DNA of 64,000 nucleotides, taken from Geomonas agri (GTDB taxonomy: Bacteria > Desulfobacterota > Desulfuromonadia > Geobacterales > Geobacteraceae). The notes beneath the pieces are model-generated. The model saw nothing but the letters and a program-made list of their open reading frames with translations. It had not been told where the DNA came from and made no database searches. The stretch is from contig NZ_JAINZO010000002.1 in assembly GCF_020179605.1 (NCBI RefSeq), positions 1 to 64,000 of the forward strand. The letters are read 5' to 3'. Positions 42,666 through 51,733 of this stretch are shown in pieces. Numbering within the stretch: the stretch's first letter is position 1; each line of letters starts with the position of its first letter. Made by a program: the position numbers and the translations under genes.

Positions 42666-43868
42666 TCAGTGCGGGATGATCCTCATGGCACGCTGGTAAA
42701 AAAGGTGGAGGGATTGGGCGGCATCCCGCCAATTGAACCTTGTCACAAGATGAACCCGCCCGGCCTCCCCTAACTCGCGCTGCCGCACCCCGGAGTTAAG
42801 CAAATCGACGGCCCGGTCCACCATTTCGCGCCAGTCGTCAGGATCGCACAGCACACCTGATCGGCCGTCGTCGATATACTCGGCCAGTTGGCCCACCCGA
42901 TCGGCGACCACAGCTGTTCCCGCCAAAAGGATCTCCGTCAGTTTCGCCGGACACTTGGTGCGGTTCACCAGCGTGTCGGCGAACGGGTAAACCGCCACAT
43001 CACCAGCGGCAAGGTAATCCGGGATGGTTTCAGGTGCCACCCACCCCGCCATCACCAAGGCATCGTCAAAACCTGATTCCCTGGCCGCCTGAAGCAACAG
43101 GTCTTCCTCGCCGTACCCCCCCTTGCCCACCACCAGGAATCGGACACCGGCAACCCGCCTGTGTATCTCTGCAAAGATAAAATGCAGCTTCTCCTGGCTG
43201 AACTCGAAGAAGCGGGTGTATAGCAACAGGACAGGGGCATCGGCTGCGATCCCCAGCCTGGCGCGGACCGCCTTGCCGTCGCCGGCCGGTGCAGCCGTGA
43301 CGCAATTGGGCAAGTACAGCAGGTCCTCTTGCCGCACCCCCATTTGGCGGACCAGATGCTCCAACCCACGGCTCGCCAACGTTACCCCCAGGGCACGCCG
43401 GGTGATCCATTGCTCCTGGAAACGGTAAAAGCGCTTTTCGACGCTGGAGTAGTCATGGAGCTCGTTCATGCCTCCTTCCCCTTCCCAGTCGTCAGTATCC
43501 AGGAACAGCGGCGGCGTCCGTATGCCAAGGCGCTGTAAGGAAATGAGAAACATCGCGGTGATGCCGCCATACCCCTTGGGTTTGAAAAGATGGACGAGAT
43601 CAGGTTTTTCTTTGAGCGCCGCCCGCAACATGCGCCAGGCAAGAAATGGGGCTGCCAGTGCCTTGTGCTTAGGTCCGAGTTCGACATTGACAAGCCGCAC
43701 CCCTCGAACCACCTCGGTCTTCCCGGAGTCTTCGGGGTTGGTGTAAGGAGGCGCGACGATAACGACTTCATGTCCCAACGTCTGTAGCTCAGCGGCCAAT
43801 GGTATCATTCGGGCAATGACGGTCCCCTTGGGACGTATCCCGAACGGCGCCAGAAACACGATCTTCAC
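42666..43868 (-). CDS. Glycosyltransferase, GT4-type
   Basis: A 400-residue GT-B-fold enzyme. The N-terminal acceptor domain starts MKIVFLAPFGIRPKGTVIARM; the C-terminal nucleotide-sugar domain has VAVYPFADTLVNRTKCPAKLTEILLAG, with the Glu-containing segment common to GT4. The start overlaps the stop of the neighbouring GT2 gene by four bases. The donor sugar cannot be predicted. It acts in the cytoplasm on lipid-linked saccharide, by family analogy. Confidence 0.85.
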   Translation of the reverse strand: MKIVFLAPFGIRPKGTVIARMIPLAAELQTLGHEVVIVAPPYTNPEDSGKTEVVRGVRLVNVELGPKHKALAAPFLAWRMLRAALKEKPDLVHLFKPKGYGGITAMFLISLQRLGIRTPPLFLDTDDWEGEGGMNELHDYSSVEKRFYRFQEQWITRRALGVTLASRGLEHLVRQMGVRQEDLLYLPNCVTAAPAGDGKAVRARLGIAADAPVLLLYTRFFEFSQEKLHFIFAEIHRRVAGVRFLVVGKGGYGEEDLLLQAARESGFDDALVMAGWVAPETIPDYLAAGDVAVYPFADTLVNRTKCPAKLTEILLAGTAVVADRVGQLAEYIDDGRSGVLCDPDDWREMVDRAVDLLNSGVRQRELGEAGRVHLVTRFNWRDAAQSLHLFYQRAMRIIPH

Positions 43869-44827
43869 GATGCACCTCCAGCGGCGGCATCACGCGGTGG
43901 GCCTTCTATACCTTTTGCCTTGAGGGCAGCTGCCAACAAAACTGCGAAGTTTATCTGGAACAAGATAAAAGAAAGCCTGTTTGAGCCACACGACGAGAAG
44001 GCATTTTTCAACAAATGATCCGCCGCGCTCAGAAGCGGTGCCGGAGCGGCTGTCAACAGGCGGACCAACCTGCTGACAGCAGAAGCATGGAAAGCCTTGG
44101 GGCAGAGTTCTTTGAGCAGTAGGTAATTTGGAACCGACGCGCGCATCTTCTGGTAAACCGTCGCCTTCGATGCCAACCCAAGGTGTGAAACCGTGTTGTC
44201 TGCGTGCAAGATGCGGTACTGCTGGGAAAGACGGATCCCCCATTCAATGTCTTCATAGCCATAGCCAGTAAAACGCTCATCGAAAGTAGTAGCCTCAAAG
44301 ACGCTTTTTCTGACCATGATATTGGAGGTAAGAATGTGACGCCAAGGCTCCCGGTTCCGTTTCGACGCGGACTTGACTTCCTTTTTGTTGCCAAGATAGG
44401 CGTGGTAGTCATAGCCCGCATCATATAGGACCCGGGTCCGGTAGCTTACACCACCGCAGACCGCATCAAAGTCATCTGTTTCTGCATACCCGAGGTAGCT
44501 GCCAAGAAACCTGTCGCTGTCCGGCAAGATGTCACAATCCAGAAACAGCAAGAAAGCGCCGCTCGCCTTAGAGGCCAACATGTTCCTTATGGCAGACCGC
44601 CCGACATTGCGACCCAATGAGCCATATTCCAAGTGGAGGCGGGGGTGCTTTAAACAAAACTCCTCGTTGGTAGCTGCGACCTCGCGGTCAGGTGAACCAT
44701 CGTCCAGCAAGATGACCTCTACCTTCTCCCAGAGTCCGAAGGCGTCAGCCTCTTCAATGAGTTGCAGCACTAGACGCGACACATTCCAGTTGTACACAGG
44801 GATCAGTACGGAGAGGAGAACAGACAT
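43865..44827 (-). CDS. Glycosyltransferase family 2
   Basis: A 320-residue GT-A-fold GT2 enzyme: VLIPVYNWNVSRLVLQL, the nucleotide-binding VILLDDGSPDREV and the metal-binding FLLFLDCDILPDSD (DxD). YEDIEWGIRL is a likely catalytic-base segment. It overlaps the downstream GT4 by four bases and is two bases from the upstream GT2. Role: addition of one sugar of the repeat unit, acceptor unknown. Confidence 0.88.
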   Translation of the reverse strand: MSVLLSVLIPVYNWNVSRLVLQLIEEADAFGLWEKVEVILLDDGSPDREVAATNEEFCLKHPRLHLEYGSLGRNVGRSAIRNMLASKASGAFLLFLDCDILPDSDRFLGSYLGYAETDDFDAVCGGVSYRTRVLYDAGYDYHAYLGNKKEVKSASKRNREPWRHILTSNIMVRKSVFEATTFDERFTGYGYEDIEWGIRLSQQYRILHADNTVSHLGLASKATVYQKMRASVPNYLLLKELCPKAFHASAVSRLVRLLTAAPAPLLSAADHLLKNAFSSCGSNRLSFILFQINFAVLLAAALKAKGIEGPPRDAAAGGAS

Positions 44828-44829
44828 GC

Positions 44830-45801
44830 TTACCTCAGCCCCGATAACAACCGGTTCAGCTTCTTCACTGCCTTTTTTGCCACTTCGTTCCGATACAACA
44901 ACCGCAGCACCGCGTGTTCTGCAGCCAGAGCACTATTTGCAGCAATCCTTCCAGGAGAATCCTTGAGCCAGCAGGACCTAAACCTTTCCCTGGCCAGAAC
45001 AGCCGCCTTATCGCAACCGATGCTGGTAAAACGGATGGCGGCTTTTATGTAGAAGGACGCCATTGCACCCCTTTGCCCGGGGGGGAGATCCTTGTCACAA
45101 AAGGTGGAGATCGCATTACAGTAAAGATCGTCCTGCTCCACCTGGTGCCCCGGAATCGTCAACGACCCCTGATTAGGGTGCACTCTTGACTTCACCAGAT
45201 GCAGCGGTTGGTGGCAAAACGGGAATTGCGCAGCAAGCCGGAACCACATATCGAAGTCCTGCGTAGTTCTGAGGGATTCATCGAAAAGGCCGACCTTGTC
45301 AAAGCACTGACGAGGGATCATCACCGTACAGCCATTGATACTCCCCTCCATGACCAGCGAGTATTTGATCCCGTGTGACTGCGCGGCCCCGGCCTTCTTG
45401 ATACCGAGGAAGTTTCCTTTGGAGTCGATGTATTCGAAGTCGCTATAGATGATCGTTTCCCTGCCCAATGTTTCCAGCAGCCGAACCTGTTCTTCAGTCT
45501 TGGCGGGATAATAAAGGTCGTCATGGCTAAGCCAAGAAAAATACGCCCCCGTCATCTCCCGGATGCCATGGTTTAGGGCGGACGCAACGCCGCCGTTTTG
45601 CTTGGGGAAATACCGGATTTTGTCACCGTATGAGACTGCTATAGCTTCTGTCTTTCCATCGTCACGAGACCCGTCGTTGACGACCAAGATCTCAATATTC
45701 CTATACGTCTGAGCCAACGCGCTATCTATTGCTTCACGCAGGAAATCGGAGCCGTTGTAGACGGGAATGACAATGGAAATTCGAGGATTGAAGGGACTCA
45801 A
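44830..45801 (-). CDS. Glycosyltransferase family 2
   Basis: A 323-residue GT2. ISIVIPVYNGSDFLREAIDS opens the domain, with EILVVNDGSRDDGKT and YFSWLSHDDLYYPAK (the DxD-like site is HDD). The C-terminal ~90 residues are helical and may contact the membrane or the acceptor. It overlaps the upstream GT4 stop by four bases, so translation of the locus is tightly coupled. Donor unknown. Confidence 0.88.
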   Translation of the reverse strand: MSPFNPRISIVIPVYNGSDFLREAIDSALAQTYRNIEILVVNDGSRDDGKTEAIAVSYGDKIRYFPKQNGGVASALNHGIREMTGAYFSWLSHDDLYYPAKTEEQVRLLETLGRETIIYSDFEYIDSKGNFLGIKKAGAAQSHGIKYSLVMEGSINGCTVMIPRQCFDKVGLFDESLRTTQDFDMWFRLAAQFPFCHQPLHLVKSRVHPNQGSLTIPGHQVEQDDLYCNAISTFCDKDLPPGQRGAMASFYIKAAIRFTSIGCDKAAVLARERFRSCWLKDSPGRIAANSALAAEHAVLRLLYRNEVAKKAVKKLNRLLSGLR

Positions 45802-47018
45802 GGCTTCTCCTCACAACGCACATCACCAGATAACCTCAGATCATCCAAGACTGTCTGGTATAGTTCCACCGCCTTTTGCTTCAAGATCGAGTGAGCGAGG
45901 CTATTTTGTGCAAGCTCGTAGTTGCGTTGGGCTGCATTTTCCACCATAGCATCATCTGCAAGTGCCCTGCGGATCGCCTTTTCAATGACATCCGGGTCTT
46001 CGGGGGGGACCATCAGGCCGGTCACGCCGTCTTCGATCCATTCGTCAGCACATGCAGTCCAGGACTGTATAGGAAACGCCCCCATGACTAAAGCCTCTAA
46101 CAGGGAGGTACTGATACCGTCACTGATGCTGAGCCCTATCGAAACTCGCGCTAGCCCATGATGGCGCAGAATCTCCTCGTGAGGAGAGTTAAGTGGAATG
46201 ATCTTCGTGGCAATTCCGGTTGATTTTGAAAACAGCTCCGCGGCCAAGACCACGTCCGCTGATGCCCCATAGACCGCGACCTCATATTCTCCAAGGACAT
46301 CCGCGCACCGCTCCAAGGCACGAAGCCCGACCAAGGCACGCCCCGCCCAGTGCTGGTACCCCTTAAGCATGATCAAGCGACGGTCAGAAACTGGTCCGCG
46401 CTGCCGTAACCGCTGCACCTGCTCCATGTCGAATCCCCCAGCATTAGGGAACACAGGAAGCACGGTGCCGTTGAAGCCATAAGCCTTGGCAAGGCAGACA
46501 TCACGCCGACACTCACACGAGTAATAGTCACTAGCAGCCAGCAACTCCCTAATCCTTGACTCATGCCCAGGCAGACGTCCAAAAAGGTAGATGTCGCTCC
46601 CCCAGTTCGTCACTATCAAGGGGGGAAAGGTCCCACTGTAAAGTTTTTTTGCCTCTAAAGCGAGGTACCCTGCCTGCTGTAGCTCGAGACAATGGATCAG
46701 GTCCGGCTTCACCTTTCGGATCACTCTGAGAAGCCTGTTCAACTGGAACTGCCGATACCCCGCCATTTTTGAAACCGCAGAACTAATCCCCTTAGAGAGG
46801 AAATCGTTAAAGACCGGCAGACCACATATCCTGACTGTCCGACTGCACCTACGTTTCCCATACAGAGGAACATACGCTTTTACGCCAGCCATCTGTGGAT
46901 GGATTAGCCCCAGATCCTTACTTGGGAACAAGTGGATTTCCCAACCCAAATCTGAGAGTTGGGATATCCACCGCGCGGTGTGGACGCTGTCCGGAAGAGC
47001 AATTAACAGCAGCTTCAT
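45798..47018 (-). CDS. Glycosyltransferase, GT4-type
   Basis: A 406-residue GT-B enzyme. It starts MKLLLIALPDSVHTARWI, has PDLIHCLELQQAGYLAL in the N-terminal domain and GISTSLLEALVMGAFPIQS in the C-terminal donor site (conserved Glu). Four-base overlaps with both neighbours. Several such enzymes in a row suggest a repeat unit of five or more sugars. Substrate not predictable. Confidence 0.87.
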   Translation of the reverse strand: MKLLLIALPDSVHTARWISQLSDLGWEIHLFPSKDLGLIHPQMAGVKAYVPLYGKRRCSRTVRICGLPVFNDFLSKGISSAVSKMAGYRQFQLNRLLRVIRKVKPDLIHCLELQQAGYLALEAKKLYSGTFPPLIVTNWGSDIYLFGRLPGHESRIRELLAASDYYSCECRRDVCLAKAYGFNGTVLPVFPNAGGFDMEQVQRLRQRGPVSDRRLIMLKGYQHWAGRALVGLRALERCADVLGEYEVAVYGASADVVLAAELFSKSTGIATKIIPLNSPHEEILRHHGLARVSIGLSISDGISTSLLEALVMGAFPIQSWTACADEWIEDGVTGLMVPPEDPDVIEKAIRRALADDAMVENAAQRNYELAQNSLAHSILKQKAVELYQTVLDDLRLSGDVRCEEKP

Positions 47019-48232
47019 GCTGTCCCCCTAGAACCGGCGTCCCTCAACACCGCAATGAATTGCGAGCGTGCGCCTACCACATCGAAATCGATCTGCGCCC
47101 GTCTCCTTGCTTTGAGCCCCAGTTCTGCCATCCGTTGTGGGTTCGACACTAATGCTTCAATCGCGCCAGCGAGCATCTTCGCATCATGCCGGTCAACAAC
47201 GACGCCACAATCGTTGTCCCGGAAATACCAGGCAATGAACGAATCGGGCAATGCATGCACGAGTACGGGGCGCCCCACCGCGAGATATTCACCCGTTTTG
47301 CCAGGTGCGGACGTTCTTATCACCTCAGGTATAGGGGAATGAAATGCCAGCGGGAGGAATAGAATGTCGGCTTGTCGTAAAATCCTCGCGACTTCGCGCT
47401 GTGGAACATGAGGATGATGGACAACGTGTGGTCCCGCTATCCCATGTTCCGCCAATTCTTGTTCGGATTGGGCGGTGAACAGATGCAGCTTCACGTCGTG
47501 CCGCCTCAAAACCCGGAGTGCATCGATGAGGTTGGCAAAGGCGTCGTAATGGGCATGGTAAATGGCACCTGTATATACAATGCTCACGCCCTCCCCGAAT
47601 GCCTTCGGGCCACTGTCCAGCTTTTCCAGATCCGGCAGATCGCAGGGGTTGTGGATAACGGTGCAGCCGATGCCGTGCCTGGCCCCGTACTCCTTCTGCA
47701 GGTATTCGTTGGGGACGATAACAGCAGCCGCTGCCGACAACAGTATGCGCTCCAACCGCTTTGCGATACTGCGCCTGACCCCTAGCCACTGGTAGGCGTA
47801 GTCATCAAAGACATACGCAATGAACGGGATGTTCAGGCGCTTACAAGCCAGAAACGCGGCTGGCAGATCATAAAATTCCCCAGTGCACGCCACGAGCGCC
47901 TCGCACTGTTCGCGCCTTGCCACATCTTCTATGTGCCGGGATCGCCTCCACACTACCCACAGCAGGTTAATGCACACGAACAGGGCGGACAGCCACGGGA
48001 GACCGACGGGCGGCAACAGCCTCGTCTTTGGCAGGTAAAAATAGTCGGCATCGAGTGGAGCGCAAGCGGCTTCTCCAGTGTCGTGCTTGGGGCCACTCGA
48101 AATGAGACAATAGCTTTCCGGCCCTATCGGGCTTAAAAGCCGGTGTAGAACCATCGATTGCCCCGAAGGCGACGGCGGCAGTACGTGGGATACGATGCCG
48201 ATCTTTTTCAAAGGGGGAGGTGCCATTGCCAT
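47015..48232 (-). CDS. Glycosyltransferase, GT-B fold
   Basis: A 405-residue protein with GT4-like organisation: N-terminal GIVSHVLPPSPSGQSMVLHRL and a C-terminal region with SIVYTGAIYHAHYDAF and SAPGKTGEYLAVGRPVL, the latter including the conserved Glu. The ATG comes directly after the TAG of the flippase gene. It is probably one of the repeat-unit transferases. Similar proteins in WcaI/Alg families exist; nothing here fixes the sugar. Confidence 0.83.
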   Translation of the reverse strand: MAMAPPPLKKIGIVSHVLPPSPSGQSMVLHRLLSPIGPESYCLISSGPKHDTGEAACAPLDADYFYLPKTRLLPPVGLPWLSALFVCINLLWVVWRRSRHIEDVARREQCEALVACTGEFYDLPAAFLACKRLNIPFIAYVFDDYAYQWLGVRRSIAKRLERILLSAAAAVIVPNEYLQKEYGARHGIGCTVIHNPCDLPDLEKLDSGPKAFGEGVSIVYTGAIYHAHYDAFANLIDALRVLRRHDVKLHLFTAQSEQELAEHGIAGPHVVHHPHVPQREVARILRQADILFLPLAFHSPIPEVIRTSAPGKTGEYLAVGRPVLVHALPDSFIAWYFRDNDCGVVVDRHDAKMLAGAIEALVSNPQRMAELGLKARRRAQIDFDVVGARSQFIAVLRDAGSRGTA

Positions 48233-49567
48233 CTACCAAAACTTGGGGCAGAGCAGCGCCCTGGTTATCATGCCTCCCGACCTATGCAGAGGTTTATAGA
48301 AGTAACAAGCACCATGAGCCGCGACCCAATAAGAAATACAGGTTGCTATTGCTGCCCCCGCCCCACCGTAACGGGGTATCAGGACGAGATTTAACGCGAC
48401 GTTGATCACCATCCCCGAGACGGCCATCCAGAAGTAACACCAGGACCATCCCATGGCCAGCAGGTAGGAGTTTCGTGCCACACCAATGTTAATGAACAAA
48501 TCGCTCCAGATCAGGAAGGTAAGCATCGGTGCGGCGGCGATGTAGGCATCGCCGTAAAGCAGGTGGATGACGACGCCGCCCAGTAACGTGGTCGGAATCG
48601 CAATTGCGTACCCTGTGAATGCAAGCAGGTTATACAACTTCTGCAGCCGGCCATAGAATTCCTCCTCGCTCGATTCCTTCGCCTTCACGATGTTGGGAAA
48701 GACAGAAGTGACCAGCGCGGTAGGAATGAAGAACCAGATCTCCGCCACCTTGACGGCCGAAGCGTAAATACCGACTTCATGCGTATCGGCCATCTGGCCG
48801 AGCATTACCTGGTCTATCCTGAGTGAGATCATGTAAACCACCCCGGAAAGCACCAAAGGCCAGGAATCCTTCAACAGTTCGCGAGCAAGAGCAAGGCTCG
48901 TCTTCCAGCGCCTGACCATTTGTCCATCCCGGTGATAGACGTACAACAGACCAACCGCACCAAGAGCCGCCTCTATCGCGTTGGCAGTTGCAAAGGCAAT
49001 CACCGGAGCCTTCATCAGCACCAGGGCCAGCCTGAGAAGGGAGCTCAGCAGAAAAGCGCCGTTTTTGGCGTAGACCACATACTTCGACCGCACCTTGGAC
49101 TGGAACCAGAGGTCAATGGTATCGGCAGAATTAAAGACCAGCACGGACCCCATTACCGCAACCATCATCTGCGAGACACTATCGTCAGAGCGGAGAATAA
49201 AGACCGTGGCAATGACCAGCAGATAGGAACAGATCCCGGCCAACAGCCTCAAAGAGAAGGTGGTACCCAGTATCTCCCCTTCCCGATCCGGGAAACGCAC
49301 CAGGTCCCGGACAATGATCCCCTCCAGCCCGAGAATCGCCAGCGACGTAAAAATCCCCACCAGCGACGCCGCGTAGCTCAACAGCCCGTACCGGGACGGC
49401 CCGAGGTAGCGGGCGATCCAGATCCCTACCAGGAGCCCTACCCCCATCCGGAGCAGGCGGTCACCGAAAAGCCAGCCTGTGTTGTTAAGCACTCGCTGCA
49501 GTTCATGTCGCCCTTCAACCCGCTTGCGCAGGAATCCCGGCAGATAGCTAACCCACGCCTGGTTCAT
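48233..49567 (-). CDS. Polysaccharide flippase (Wzx/MATE-like)
   Basis: A 444-residue protein with 12 or more predicted helices. LLRMGVGLLVGIWIARYLGPSRYGLLSY is the typical opening of polysaccharide biosynthesis (PST/MVF) flippases, seen here across residues 38-65. It should flip the undecaprenyl-linked repeat unit to the periplasm. No Wzy-type polymerase was recognised in the locus. It is seven bases from wecB-like and directly abuts the next transferase gene. Confidence 0.87.
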   Translation of the reverse strand: MNQAWVSYLPGFLRKRVEGRHELQRVLNNTGWLFGDRLLRMGVGLLVGIWIARYLGPSRYGLLSYAASLVGIFTSLAILGLEGIIVRDLVRFPDREGEILGTTFSLRLLAGICSYLLVIATVFILRSDDSVSQMMVAVMGSVLVFNSADTIDLWFQSKVRSKYVVYAKNGAFLLSSLLRLALVLMKAPVIAFATANAIEAALGAVGLLYVYHRDGQMVRRWKTSLALARELLKDSWPLVLSGVVYMISLRIDQVMLGQMADTHEVGIYASAVKVAEIWFFIPTALVTSVFPNIVKAKESSEEEFYGRLQKLYNLLAFTGYAIAIPTTLLGGVVIHLLYGDAYIAAAPMLTFLIWSDLFINIGVARNSYLLAMGWSWCYFWMAVSGMVINVALNLVLIPRYGGAGAAIATCISYWVAAHGACYFYKPLHRSGGMITRALLCPKFW

Positions 49568-49574
49568 ATGCTCG

Positions 49575-50699
49575 TCACTTCGACCAGACCGTCCGGTTCA
49601 CGTACTCGGTGTAGCTCATGATGATGCGTAGCATTTTGCGGGACACATTGTCCGTATCATAATCTGGCAGCAGCTTGAAGGGGCGCTCGCTCCCTGCATA
49701 ATGAGCTGTCACGACATCTATCGCCGCCAGCACGGTCTCCGGCTGCAGGCCGCTCATGATGAGGGTCGCCTCGTCCATCCCCTCGGGACGCTCGTGCGCC
49801 TGCCGAATGGTGATGGCCGGGAATCCTTCAATGGACGACTCCTCGGTGATGGTGCCGCTGTCGGAAACAACGCAAAAGGCATTCTTTTGCAGCTTCACGT
49901 AGTCAAGAAATCCAAGCGGTTTCAAGAACCTGATACGTGCATCGAGACCGCTCGTATCCAGGGATTCCAAACGCTTGCGCGTCCTGGGGTGGGTCGACAC
50001 GATTACCGGCAGGTCGTAACGCTCCGCCATCGCGTTCAGGGAGGCGAGCAGATCGCTGAAGTTCCTCGGACTGTCCACGTTCTCTTCGCGGTGCGCGCTG
50101 ACCACGAAGTAACGCGAAGGGATAAGCCCCAAACCCGCCACGATATTCGAAGCCTCTACCTTGGGGCGGTAGTAATCGAGAACCTCCTTCATCGGCGAAC
50201 CGGTCTTCATCACCGTCTCGGGACGGATCCCTTCCGCGAGCAGGTAACGCCTCGCATGCTCGGAAAAGACCAGGTTGATGTCGCTTGTGTGGTCGACGAT
50301 CTTCCGGTTGATTTCCTCCGGCACCCTCTGATCGAAACAGCGGTTCCCTGCCTCCATATGGAAGATAGGTATCTTGCGGCGCTTCGCTGAGATCACGGCA
50401 AGAGCGCTGTTGGTGTCACCAAGGAGCAGTACCGCGTCGGGCTGCTCCAACTCCAGCACGTGGTCAAACTTGGTGATGATGTTGCCGATGGTCTGGGCCG
50501 CGTTCTCACCTGCCGCATCCAGGAAATGGTCGGGCCGGCGCACCTCGAGCTGCTGGAAGAAGATTTCATTCAGTTCATAGTCGAAATTCTGGCCGGTGTG
50601 CACCAGGACGTGCTTTACATGGCGGTCCAGTTCGGCAATGACCCGGCTTAGCTTGACAATCTCCGGCCGGGTACCCACGATGGTAAGAACCTTAAGCAT
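49575..50699 (-). CDS. wecB: UDP-N-acetylglucosamine 2-epimerase-type enzyme (non-hydrolysing)
   Basis: A 374-residue WecB-family enzyme. TIVGTRPEIVKLSRVIAEL opens it, followed by HTGQNFDYELNEIFF and VISDSGTITEESSIEG-like VVSDSGTITEESSIEGFP. It inverts C-2 of a UDP-N-acetylhexosamine. Next to a 4,6-dehydratase and a reductase, it is more likely to epimerise a 6-deoxy-L-hexosamine (as WbjD or WbvD do) than UDP-GlcNAc itself. It overlaps the dehydratase gene by eight bases. Confidence 0.87.
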   Translation of the reverse strand: MLKVLTIVGTRPEIVKLSRVIAELDRHVKHVLVHTGQNFDYELNEIFFQQLEVRRPDHFLDAAGENAAQTIGNIITKFDHVLELEQPDAVLLLGDTNSALAVISAKRRKIPIFHMEAGNRCFDQRVPEEINRKIVDHTSDINLVFSEHARRYLLAEGIRPETVMKTGSPMKEVLDYYRPKVEASNIVAGLGLIPSRYFVVSAHREENVDSPRNFSDLLASLNAMAERYDLPVIVSTHPRTRKRLESLDTSGLDARIRFLKPLGFLDYVKLQKNAFCVVSDSGTITEESSIEGFPAITIRQAHERPEGMDEATLIMSGLQPETVLAAIDVVTAHYAGSERPFKLLPDYDTDNVSRKMLRIIMSYTEYVNRTVWSK

Positions 50700-51702
50700 G
50701 CAGTTCCTCCTGGATGAACGGGAGTGTCAAGAGGAGTTCCTTTACCTGCGGCACCGTGAGACGGTTGGTGTTGTGGGAGGTGTAATCCTCGAACTGCGCT
50801 ATCTCCACTTGCCCTTCTATGAAGAACTTGTTGTAGTTGAGGTCCCGGTTGTCCGCCGGAATCCGGTAGTGGCCGCCAAGATCTATGCTACGGGCCATTT
50901 CCTCCCGATTCACCAACGACTCGTACAGTTTCTCCCCGTGCCGAGTCCCGATGATCTTGATCTCGTTGTCCGCCTGGAAGATCTCCTTTATGGCAACGGC
51001 CAAGTCAAGGATGGTCGACGCCGGCGCCTTCTGGATGAATATGTCTCCGGACGCTGCGTGTTGGAAGGCATAGAGAACAAGATCAACCGACTCTTCAAGC
51101 GACATGAGGAAACGCGTCATGTTGGGATCCGTGATGGTTAAGGGTTTTCCTTCCTTTATCTGCTTCACAAACAGAGGAATGACGGAACCGCGGGACGCCA
51201 TGACGTTGCCGTACCGGGTAGCGCAATATACGGTTTCACCGGCAGACATGGCACGCGCCTTTGCCACCATCAGCTTCTCCATCATCGCCTTGGAAAGGCC
51301 CATGGCGTTAATGGGATATACCGCCTTGTCCGTGCTCAGCACGATCACCTTTTTCACCTTGTTGGCGTAAGCAGCGTTGAGGACGTTCTCGGCACCGAGG
51401 ATGTTGGTCCGCACCGCCTCCATCGGATAGAACTCGCAGGATGGTACCTGTTTCAGGGCCGCCGCATGAAAAACGAGATCGACACCCTTCATGGCGAATT
51501 CAATACTCTCGTAGGTGCGCACATCCCCAATGTAGAACTTCACCTTCGGGTTGTTGAGGGCGATGCGCATGTCTTCCTGCTTCTTTTCATCCCGGCTGAA
51601 GATGCGGATCTCGCCAATGTCGGTGTTCAGGAAACGCTGCAGCACCGCATTGCCAAAAGAACCCGTCCCGCCGGTTATCAGCAGGGTCTTATTCTTAAAC
51701 AT
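50692..51702 (-). CDS. UDP-GlcNAc 4,6-dehydratase/5-epimerase (FnlA/CapE/WbjB type)
   Basis: A 336-residue extended short-chain dehydrogenase. LLITGGTGSFGNAVLQRFL binds NAD(P). The catalytic segment reads INAMGLSKAMMEKLM: the usual YxxxK tyrosine is replaced by Met, as is normal for the FlaA1/CapE/WbjB group. It converts UDP-GlcNAc to a 4-keto-6-deoxy-L-sugar. Length fits WbjB/CapE. It is first of two or three sugar-nucleotide enzymes in this locus. Confidence 0.88.
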   Translation of the reverse strand: MFKNKTLLITGGTGSFGNAVLQRFLNTDIGEIRIFSRDEKKQEDMRIALNNPKVKFYIGDVRTYESIEFAMKGVDLVFHAAALKQVPSCEFYPMEAVRTNILGAENVLNAAYANKVKKVIVLSTDKAVYPINAMGLSKAMMEKLMVAKARAMSAGETVYCATRYGNVMASRGSVIPLFVKQIKEGKPLTITDPNMTRFLMSLEESVDLVLYAFQHAASGDIFIQKAPASTILDLAVAIKEIFQADNEIKIIGTRHGEKLYESLVNREEMARSIDLGGHYRIPADNRDLNYNKFFIEGQVEIAQFEDYTSHNTNRLTVPQVKELLLTLPFIQEELHA

Positions 51703-51733
51703 AGGTGTCTCCTTCTAGTTAGGATCTGCCCCG